Of a stretch of DNA of 5,875 nucleotides, positions 1 through 5,102 are shown piece after piece; positions within the stretch are counted from its first letter, which is position 1, and every line of letters begins with the position of its first letter. Source of the stretch: Halomonas sp. (GTDB lineage: Bacteria > Pseudomonadota > Gammaproteobacteria > Pseudomonadales > Oleiphilaceae); contig SLIH01000019.1 in assembly GCA_007135745.1 (NCBI GenBank), positions 1-5,875 of the forward strand, given 5' to 3'. The notes below the pieces were generated by a model. It ran no database searches, was not told the origin of the DNA, and worked only from the letters and a program-made list of their open reading frames with translations. Made by a program: the position numbers and the translations under genes.

Positions 1-104
1 AGACTCCTGAATCAGCGCTCAGGATACCGTTCCTGGGAACACTTTGCCCTCCGGGATTGTACGAAGAGGGTGTCTGTGGTGTTTAACCTTGTTTGAGTGA
101 GTGC

Positions 105-133
105 TTGATGCGAGTGGATCGGTAGGGTAGAAA
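105..133 (+). promoter_or_regulatory. Possible sigma70-type promoter of the tesB-like gene
   Basis: A TTGATG hexamer at 105-110 and a TAGAAA hexamer at 128-133 are separated by exactly 17 bp. Each matches the sigma70 consensus at four of six positions. Transcription would begin near 140 and leave a leader of about 24 nt that contains the ribosome binding site. The match is only moderate, and no other pair in the 163 bp before the gene looks better. Confidence 0.35.
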
Positions 134-153
134 GTGACATTCGCGTCATAGAC

Positions 154-158
154 AGGAG
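154..158 (+). promoter_or_regulatory. Ribosome binding site of the tesB-like gene
   Basis: AGGAG lies five bases before the ATG at 164, which is ideal Shine-Dalgarno spacing. It fixes the start of the thioesterase, and the resulting N-terminus lines up with E. coli TesB with only a one-residue offset. Confidence 0.8.
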
Positions 159-163
159 CCGGC

Positions 164-1036
164 ATGGAAGAAGTAACCCGTAATCTTGTGGCATTGCTCG
201 ATGTGGCCCCGGTGGGGGATGACCATTTTACCGGTGAGAGCGATGACCTGGGATTCCCCAATGTCTTTGGCGGTCAGGTGCTCGGGCAGGCCATGATGGC
301 GGCCAGCCGGACAGTGGAGGCGCGCCTTGCCCATTCCATGCATGCCTATTTCCTGCGTCCCGGTGATCCGCACCGGGGTATTGACTACGAGGTTCAGCGT
401 GTTCGTGATGGGGGGACATTCACGGTGCGTCGGATCATTGCACGTCAGAATGAGCGTGAAATCCTGACTTCCATGGTGTCCTTTCAGGTGCCCGAGGAAG
501 GATTTGAGCATCAGCACGGTTTTCCGGGTGCTCCGGACCCGGAGTCACTGACGTCGGAGCAGGAACTGAGGGAGCAGTTGCGGGATCTGATTCCGCAGGA
601 ACGGCGTGAGCAGATGATGAAAGAGCGGGCCATTGATATTCGGCCTGTGAACCCGAACAGCCCGCTAAAGCCGGAAGCCCGTCCGCCGCATCGCCAGAGC
701 TGGTTTCGTGCACAGGGGACGCTTCCGGAGGACCCGATTCTTCATCGAGCCATTCTGGCCTATGCGTCGGATTTCGGCCTCCTGGGCACGTCCCTGCAGC
801 CCCATGGCGTTGGCTTTGCCTCGCGCGGCATGCAGATCGCCAGCCTGGATCACGCGATCTGGTTTCACCGTGAGCCACGACTCGACAGCTGGCTGCTTTA
901 TGATATGGACAGCCCCAGCGCATCCTCCGGACGGGGTATGAATCGTGGGCTTGTCTACAACCAGGATGGCGAACTGGTCGCCTCAGTGGCGCAGGAGGCG
1001 CTCATTCGGCAGCGTCGATCCTCGGGTGGGAAATAG
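164..1036 (+). CDS. tesB: Acyl-CoA thioesterase II (TesB family)
   Basis: This cytosolic enzyme should hydrolyse medium- and long-chain acyl-CoA to free fatty acid and CoA. The 290-residue product closely matches the 286-residue E. coli TesB along its whole length, a double hotdog fold. Recognisable segments are VFGGQVLGQ (34-42), HAYFLRPGD (60-68), GFEHQ (113-117), YASD (200-203), LQPHGVGF (211-218), DHAIWFHR (229-236) and VASVAQEALIR (272-282). The catalytic Asp and Gln (E. coli D204 and Q278) are D203 and Q277. The third catalytic position, T228 in E. coli, is S227 here, a conservative swap that keeps the hydroxyl. The AGGAG site five bases upstream supports the ATG at 164. The gene appears to be transcribed alone and ends 21 bp from the convergent lipoprotein gene. 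Nothing nearby suggests a particular fatty-acid pathway, so a general housekeeping role is likely. Confidence 0.95.
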   Translation: MEEVTRNLVALLDVAPVGDDHFTGESDDLGFPNVFGGQVLGQAMMAASRTVEARLAHSMHAYFLRPGDPHRGIDYEVQRVRDGGTFTVRRIIARQNEREILTSMVSFQVPEEGFEHQHGFPGAPDPESLTSEQELREQLRDLIPQERREQMMKERAIDIRPVNPNSPLKPEARPPHRQSWFRAQGTLPEDPILHRAILAYASDFGLLGTSLQPHGVGFASRGMQIASLDHAIWFHREPRLDSWLLYDMDSPSASSGRGMNRGLVYNQDGELVASVAQEALIRQRRSSGGK

Positions 1037-1057
1037 ATCTGCGGTACCGGATCATGA

Positions 1058-1285
1058 TCATTCCTCGTGTTCATCGCGCCATTGTTCATATTCCTCCTGC
1101 AATTCCTCGTATTGTTCGTCAAGCTCTTCCATGCGCTCGACAGAACCCTCGTAAACGTCCTCGGTTGTCTCATCAATCTGCTCGCCAGCCTGTTCGGCCG
1201 GGCCCTGGTCACTGCAGGCCACAATGCCGATACCTCCCATTGCGAGTAGGATGAGTAGTGCTGGGAGCCAGCTGATGTTTTTCAT
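1058..1285 (-). CDS. Small, highly acidic outer-membrane lipoprotein
   Basis: This 75-residue protein begins with a typical lipoprotein signal: MKN, a hydrophobic core from about residue 5 to 22, and the lipobox I-V-A-C with the acylated cysteine at residue 24. Ser at position +2 argues for sorting to the outer membrane. The mature part is about 52 residues, of which 17 are Glu and 5 are Asp, with two Arg, no Lys and one His, so its net charge is close to -20. From about residue 48 the chain is Glu-rich with Leu, Tyr, Met and Trp at intervals, which suggests one long helix or a coiled coil. AGGAGGT, a near-perfect ribosome binding site, sits six bases before the ATG and strongly supports the gene. 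I do not recognise a family. It could be a structural or spacer lipoprotein or a binder of cations or basic partners, but that is speculation. It lies downstream of the EAL gene on the same strand, 139 bp away. Confidence 0.85.
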   Translation of the reverse strand: MKNISWLPALLILLAMGGIGIVACSDQGPAEQAGEQIDETTEDVYEGSVERMEELDEQYEELQEEYEQWRDEHEE

Positions 1286-1291
1286 TGGCAG

Positions 1292-1298
1292 ACCTCCT
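1292..1298 (-). promoter_or_regulatory. Strong ribosome binding site of the acidic lipoprotein gene
   Basis: On the minus strand this reads AGGAGGT, complementary to the 16S rRNA tail, six bases before the ATG at 1285. It is the best Shine-Dalgarno sequence in the window. It is the main reason to accept this short gene and suggests efficient translation. Confidence 0.8.
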
Positions 1299-1315
1299 GT
1301 CAGATTCCAATTTCA

Positions 1316-1324
1316 GTAATAACA
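1316..1324 (-). promoter_or_regulatory. Possible extended -10 promoter element for the lipoprotein gene
   Basis: On the minus strand the sequence TGT-TATTAC resembles an extended -10 (TGn followed by a hexamer matching TATAAT at four of six positions). Transcription would start near 1309, about 24 nt before the lipoprotein ATG. No convincing -35 hexamer lies at the right distance, and such a start would exclude the stem-loop at 1327-1356 from the message. Low confidence. Confidence 0.25.
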
Positions 1325-1326
1325 CG

Positions 1327-1356
1327 GCAGTTCGCAGCGAATAGCTGTGTAACTGC
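1327..1356. repeat. Imperfect inverted repeat (12-bp stem-loop) between the EAL and lipoprotein genes
   Basis: GCAGTT at 1327-1332 pairs with AACTGC at 1351-1356. Inside these, CGCAGC (1333-1338) pairs with GCTGTG (1344-1349), leaving a five-base loop and one unpaired T at 1350. In a plus-strand RNA every step pairs if one G-U is allowed. In a minus-strand RNA that step becomes an A-C mismatch. No run of T follows on either strand, so it is not a textbook intrinsic terminator. It could still stop or process the EAL transcript, or bind a regulator. Confidence 0.45.
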
Positions 1357-1424
1357 AGCAGAGACCTCCAGCAAACGGGAAAAGCAGATTGATTGCAAAA
1401 TACAATTTGTTCAGTGGTGGGAAA

Positions 1425-4097
1425 CTATTTCGTGATCTTCCCCTGAGGAGGGATTTCGGAGGTGAACGCTTTGGAGTGGTTCTGGTCCCCCTTGTGCAGC
1501 CATTTGATAAGATCTGCCGGGGACAGCGCCCGTGAAATATGAAAGCCCTGCATCGTATCGCAGCCCAGTTCACGCAGCAGTTCGAACGTTTCCAGATCCT
1601 CGACCCCCTCAGCGACTACCCGGTAGCCGAGGTGGTGACTCATCTCGATGGTGGTCCGCACGATCAGGCGGTCATCCTGATGCCGTGTAATGTCATCGAT
1701 AAGGGATTTGTCTATTTTGATCTCGGTGGCAGGAAGCTGTTTCATGTAGGAAAGTGATGAATACCCCGAACCGAAGTCATCGATGGCGATGGGGATCCCG
1801 GCATCGCGTAGCGTTCTTAGAACCTTCAGTGCGGAGATTGGATCAGTCATCATGGACGTTTCAGTAAGTTCGAGGGTCAGTCCGTCGCTGTATGGCCGGT
1901 TTGCCTCCATCAGGTTTTTCACGAATTCAGGGAAATCAGGCTCACGCAGGTTGTTTGCGGAAATATTCACGGACACTGACAGATCGTGGCTCGCATCCAT
2001 CAGCGTGCGCCGCATGATGATTGCCCGCTCAAGCACCCAGCGGGTCAGGGGTTTGATCAGTCCGGTTTCCTCGGCCACGGCAACAATAACGTCGGGCGCC
2101 ATCGGGTGCTTTCGGTTGGGCCAGCGTAGCAGGCCCTCAAAGCCGGATATGCGATCATCCCGATACCGGTACTGTGGCTGGAAGTGCAGTTCCAGTTGGT
2201 TTTCGTCCATGGCCTGGCGCAGTTCCGCAGCCAGTGTCAGGCGCTCGGCACTGTATACGTCGCGGTTGAGCTGATAGAAAGCGACGTGATGCAGTCGTGC
2301 CTCTTCCGATTCCTGGGCAATAAAAGCGCGACGGATCAGGGTGCTGGCCTCGCCGCCATGGTCGGGATAAATCGCCAGCCCCGCGGTCAGGTTCAGCGGC
2401 AGTTGCATGCCAAGAAAATCAAAGGGTTCGCGAAGCTTACCAATCAGCTGATAGAGGCTCTCCGGGTGGCGGCGGCTGATATCCGCGTTAAGCAGCAGCG
2501 CAAAGCTGGCACTCTCAAGTGAAGCAACCCAATGCTGGTCACGGTCCGTCTGTTCAACCTGACGAATGCCGGGGAGTTCCCTTGCCAGTTTTTCGATATG
2601 CCGGGCGCTGGTTTCCAGCAGGCGTTCGGTGTTGGAGTGCCCGAGGGTTTTCTGGATATCAGGGTAGTTGGTCAACTGAATGACCATGATGGCATGGCGA
2701 TGACTGGCTTCTTCCCGGATGGTGTCCTTGACGAGCATTTCAAAGGAAGTACGGTTGGGCAGTCGGGTTATGGGGTGATGCAAGGCCTGATCGATCAGCC
2801 GCAGTTCCGCGTCACGCCGTTCGGCGTGTTCGCGCAGGCGTTGGTCCTGTGCGCGGATGCGTTCAATACGCTCACGGTAGAGCCTCTCAGCAAGGGCGAC
2901 GGTCAGAAGAATGGCCTCGGCGGCCGAGCCGATCTGTATGCCGTATTCAGTAATAAAATTGGTGGGTAGCCACCCGAGCTTGTTCAGGGCAGCCAGCAAT
3001 GCCCCAATACTCAGCGCTGCCCAGGCAATGGTGTAGAATTTGGCGGCACGGTTTCCACGAGCCCATTCGATGGGGCCAATAATGAAAAGGATCAGGAATG
3101 CCGGTAATGCCAGCAGGACAGATAGTTGGGTCGAGGTTGAATAGTCGAACGCAAAGGCGCCCACAAGGCCGATGATCCCCATCATTATGGCGGCCTTGGC
3201 AATGCGATCCAGAACCGGGTTGTTATGATCCAGTCTCAGGAACGCTCTTACAAAGAGCGCCGAGAAAAGAATGGCTGAAGGAATGGTTATCAGCATCATC
3301 TGGTTGTGAATCCAGGGAGACTGCGGCCAGAGTACGGCGAAGGCACTGCCCCGGAGACTCGCCATGAACAGAAGATAACTGGCTATCGCCAGTACGTAAT
3401 ACAGGTAAGTGTTTTCACGCAGTGCATAGAAGATGAAAAGATTGAAGCAGATGATCACCAGCAGGATGCCATAGTAAAGCGCGTGGGCCTGGTCCTGCAG
3501 TGACAATGTTTCGAACAGTGCGGTGGGCTCCCACAGGCGAATAGGAACCTGCATGGCGCCGTCGCTGGCGACGCGGATTAATACGGAATAGTCGTACCCG
3601 GGCTCGAGTGTTTTGGGAAAAAGGAATTGCGGGTGCTGGATGGCGCGGCTGGTGTAGGGCAGCTGGTCCCCGGTTACCAATTCGTCGATAACCTCACCAT
3701 CGCGTACCAGATAGAAGCGGACATCATCGAGCTGGGGATAGACGATCTGGGTTATTCTTTCTATGCGTTGTTCGGTAATGCCGGGGCTGAATCGGAACCA
3801 GAAAGTGCGATCGTCATAACCGAAGTTGGGGCTTGCGTCGGGAGTGGGTTGCCAGTCGTTGGAACGCAGAATAGCCTGCGGCGAGCGCTCTGCTTCCCCG
3901 GGCCCAAATGCGATGTAGTCCAGAGAGGGGACGTTGTAATCCCCACTGCTGCCCGCGGCATGCACCGGCAACGCGCACAACAGCCACAGCATGGCCAGTA
4001 AACTGACTGAGAGAACCCTGAGCACGGCAATACCGTTTTTCTTTGTTGTCTGTCCCGGCCGGGTTCGGGTGCTCGCCGGCCGGCTGCGGCGTTTCAT
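1425..4097 (-). CDS. 7TMR-DISM receptor with degenerate GGDEF and EAL domains; probable c-di-GMP phosphodiesterase
   Basis: This 890-residue inner-membrane protein should sense a periplasmic signal and hydrolyse cytoplasmic c-di-GMP to pGpG. In order it has a basic N-terminus and signal sequence (about 22-47, ending PVHA), a periplasmic DISMED2-type domain (about 55-192), seven membrane helices of 7TMR-DISM type (about 205-405), a charged linker helix (405-435), a GGDEF-like domain (436-612) and an EAL domain (618-868). The GGDEF signature reads ESASF (528-532), and both metal-binding Asp are lost (Q474, T476), so cyclase activity is very unlikely. The EAL motif is EGL (654-656). The other catalytic positions are present: N711, E743, D773-D774 in DDFGSGYSS, K794, E830 and E833 in AEGVE, and Q850. 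The phosphodiesterase is therefore probably active, with the dead GGDEF domain as a regulatory module. A stop codon eight codons upstream (4122-4124) means the start cannot lie much beyond the ATG at 4097. Confidence 0.92.
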   Translation of the reverse strand: MKRRSRPASTRTRPGQTTKKNGIAVLRVLSVSLLAMLWLLCALPVHAAGSSGDYNVPSLDYIAFGPGEAERSPQAILRSNDWQPTPDASPNFGYDDRTFWFRFSPGITEQRIERITQIVYPQLDDVRFYLVRDGEVIDELVTGDQLPYTSRAIQHPQFLFPKTLEPGYDYSVLIRVASDGAMQVPIRLWEPTALFETLSLQDQAHALYYGILLVIICFNLFIFYALRENTYLYYVLAIASYLLFMASLRGSAFAVLWPQSPWIHNQMMLITIPSAILFSALFVRAFLRLDHNNPVLDRIAKAAIMMGIIGLVGAFAFDYSTSTQLSVLLALPAFLILFIIGPIEWARGNRAAKFYTIAWAALSIGALLAALNKLGWLPTNFITEYGIQIGSAAEAILLTVALAERLYRERIERIRAQDQRLREHAERRDAELRLIDQALHHPITRLPNRTSFEMLVKDTIREEASHRHAIMVIQLTNYPDIQKTLGHSNTERLLETSARHIEKLARELPGIRQVEQTDRDQHWVASLESASFALLLNADISRRHPESLYQLIGKLREPFDFLGMQLPLNLTAGLAIYPDHGGEASTLIRRAFIAQESEEARLHHVAFYQLNRDVYSAERLTLAAELRQAMDENQLELHFQPQYRYRDDRISGFEGLLRWPNRKHPMAPDVIVAVAEETGLIKPLTRWVLERAIIMRRTLMDASHDLSVSVNISANNLREPDFPEFVKNLMEANRPYSDGLTLELTETSMMTDPISALKVLRTLRDAGIPIAIDDFGSGYSSLSYMKQLPATEIKIDKSLIDDITRHQDDRLIVRTTIEMSHHLGYRVVAEGVEDLETFELLRELGCDTMQGFHISRALSPADLIKWLHKGDQNHSKAFTSEIPPQGKITK

Positions 4098-4105
4098 TCC
4101 CTGCC
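4098..4105 (-). promoter_or_regulatory. Weak, very close ribosome binding site of the EAL-domain gene
   Basis: On the minus strand GGCAGGGA directly abuts the ATG at 4097. Its AGGG core lies closer than the usual five to nine bases, and a better AGGAG lies about 20 nt upstream, too far to serve this ATG. Translation is probably weak, as is common for signalling proteins. The later in-frame starts (GTG at V25, ATG at M36) would cut into the signal sequence, so 4097 remains the best start. Confidence 0.4.
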
Positions 4106-4123
4106 GCCACGGCGACTCCTGTC

Positions 4124-4129
4124 ATTGTA
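4124..4129 (-). promoter_or_regulatory. Possible -10 element for the EAL-domain gene
   Basis: On the minus strand this reads TACAAT, one mismatch from TATAAT. Transcription would start near 4117 and give a short leader of about 20 nt. The bases 16 to 18 bp further upstream do not resemble TTGACA, so the promoter would be weak or need an activator. Confidence 0.3.
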
Positions 4130-4184
4130 TTGTTTTCGAGCGCCCTTAATCTGCACTTTAGCCCAGCGGGAACTGTTTGACTAA

Positions 4185-4206
4185 CGTTTCCGAAACGCTC
4201 TCGGAA
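4185..4206. promoter_or_regulatory. Two overlapping inverted repeats in the divergent promoter region (candidate operator)
   Basis: CGTTTC (4185-4190), one central C, then GAAACG (4192-4197) form a perfect 6-bp palindrome with a single-base centre. The same bases share a second dyad: TTCCGA (4188-4193) and TCGGAA (4201-4206) around a seven-base spacer. The element sits about 90 bp before each divergent start codon. A compact palindrome of this kind is typical of a dimeric repressor or activator site, but I cannot assign a regulator family. Confidence 0.4.
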
Positions 4207-4250
4207 GGTGAGTGGTTCAGAATTATTAATTAGCGCCTCTGCACTATCCG

Positions 4251-4259
4251 TACTATATT
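4251..4259 (+). promoter_or_regulatory. Possible -10 region for the solute-binding-protein gene
   Basis: TATATT at 4254-4259 matches the -10 consensus at five of six positions, and the overlapping TACTAT at 4251-4256 is a second possibility. The start would fall near 4263-4266, about 30 nt before the ATG. The upstream stretch 4221-4232 is AT-rich, but no good TTGACA-like hexamer is properly spaced. Confidence 0.35.
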
Positions 4260-4294
4260 TCTGACCCTAACTCATGGAGTGAGCAGGACTCGAA

Positions 4295-5083
4295 ATGTTA
4301 CGGCGGATGTTCTGGATATTCTGCGGGCTCACCACCGGGCTTTCGGCTTCGGCTGCCGAGTCGTCCTGTGAGATTCGTGTTGCAGGCTATGAGTTCCCTC
4401 CTTATGTCATCCACGCTGATGACGGAGTCCGGGGGTTGGCGCCAGAGCTCGTGGAGCGTCTGGATGAGATGCTCCACAATTATTGTTTTGAATTCGTTGA
4501 AATGGCGTCGCGTCGGCGATTCGAGCAGTTTGCTGCCCATGGTTATGATCTGATGCTGTTTGAATCGCCCCAGTGGGGCTGGCAGGATCTGGTCGTCGAT
4601 ATGACAGCGGTTCTGGCCCGGGACAGGGACATTTATGTTGCCCATCGCCGGGCCGGGCGCGATCAGTCATTTTTTGAGAATATTCACGAGCGCCGTCTTC
4701 TCGGTTATCTCGGCTATCACTATGGCTTCGCTGATCTTGAGACGGACAGCGAGGCATTGGAAACGCATTTCGACATCCTGCTTTCCCGCAGCCATGAGCG
4801 TAATCTTCAGCTGATTCTTCTGGATCGGGCCGACGTCGGCGAGATCGCCATTCTCACTGAATCGTTCCTCAACGCTCAGCTTGCGGCCAATCCGGAGTAT
4901 AAGCAAAGGCTGTTGATCTCCGAACAGGAGGATCAGGTGTTGGAGCTCAGGGGCATGCTCCACCCGGACAGTGAATTGTCAATTGAGGTGCTCAATTCCG
5001 CTCTGGAGGAGTTGGAAAATTCGGGCGAACTGGAGGCGATGCGTCGTCGCCACCACCTGCCCGAAAAACCCGACGGTGATTAA
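4295..5083 (+). CDS. Orphan periplasmic solute-binding protein (SBP_bac_3-like)
   Basis: The 262-residue product starts with a Sec signal peptide: basic MLRR, a hydrophobic core and a likely cleavage after about residue 20 or 21 in SASAAES. The mature part looks like a type 3 extracellular solute-binding protein: a first strand leading into GYEFPPYV (31-38), RGLAPELVERL (46-56), a second strand at 65-70, a hinge-region segment around 110-116 and a second lobe from about 135. Length is normal for the family. The usual T-P-E-R motif, whose Arg binds the carboxylate of amino acids, is replaced by S-P-Q-W (91-94), so an ordinary amino-acid ligand is doubtful. The mature chain has only two cysteines, C25 and C64, each just before one of the first two core strands, which suggests a disulfide. 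AGGA at 4285-4288, six bases before the ATG, supports the start. No permease or ATPase gene is adjacent, and the neighbours are c-di-GMP enzymes, so a sensory role is possible. An uptake role with distant partner genes is the alternative. Confidence 0.82.
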   Translation: MLRRMFWIFCGLTTGLSASAAESSCEIRVAGYEFPPYVIHADDGVRGLAPELVERLDEMLHNYCFEFVEMASRRRFEQFAAHGYDLMLFESPQWGWQDLVVDMTAVLARDRDIYVAHRRAGRDQSFFENIHERRLLGYLGYHYGFADLETDSEALETHFDILLSRSHERNLQLILLDRADVGEIAILTESFLNAQLAANPEYKQRLLISEQEDQVLELRGMLHPDSELSIEVLNSALEELENSGELEAMRRRHHLPEKPDGD

Positions 5084-5102
5084 GGCGTCTCTGCTCGACT
5101 CA

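Noticed and set aside
6..23. Inverted repeat CCTGA / TCAGG near the left edge, as a terminator of an upstream gene
   Set aside because: The stem is only five base pairs, it has no T-run, and the upstream gene is not visible.
1..96. Frame open from the left edge to a TGA at 94-96, possibly the tail of an upstream gene
   Set aside because: Thirty-one codons give no recognisable sequence, another plus frame is also open to 86, and two minus frames are open too. There is no basis to choose.
435..923. 162-codon open frame antisense to tesB
   Set aside because: It lies wholly inside a clear thioesterase gene, and its Pro/Arg/Ser-rich product is what an antisense frame of a GC-rich gene gives. There is no domain and no convincing ribosome binding site.
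1075..1125. Repeated ATTGTTC and ATTCCTC words as a repeat array
   Set aside because: They fall inside the lipoprotein gene and simply reflect repeated Glu, Gln and Tyr codons of its helix.
2184..2969. Open frames of 112 and 145 codons antisense to the EAL gene
   Set aside because: The opposite strand encodes continuous, recognisable GGDEF and EAL domains; these antisense products show no family features.
3627..4001. 124-codon open frame antisense to the sensor domain
   Set aside because: The opposite frame gives a good DISMED2-type domain and signal peptide, so this is a shadow.
3814..4125. Minus-strand frame starting at an ATG at 4125, overlapping the EAL gene start, as a short leader gene
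   Set aside because: It has no ribosome binding site before its ATG, overlaps nearly 300 bases of the EAL gene out of frame, and its product is low-complexity.
4134..4160. FliA (sigma28)-like promoter on the minus strand, TAAA followed by a GCTCGAAA-like block
   Set aside because: The -10 block matches the flagellar consensus at only about half its positions, so it is likely chance.
4177..4182. TTGACT on the plus strand as a -35 box for the binding-protein gene
   Set aside because: The hexamer is good, but nothing like TATAAT lies 16 to 18 bp downstream.
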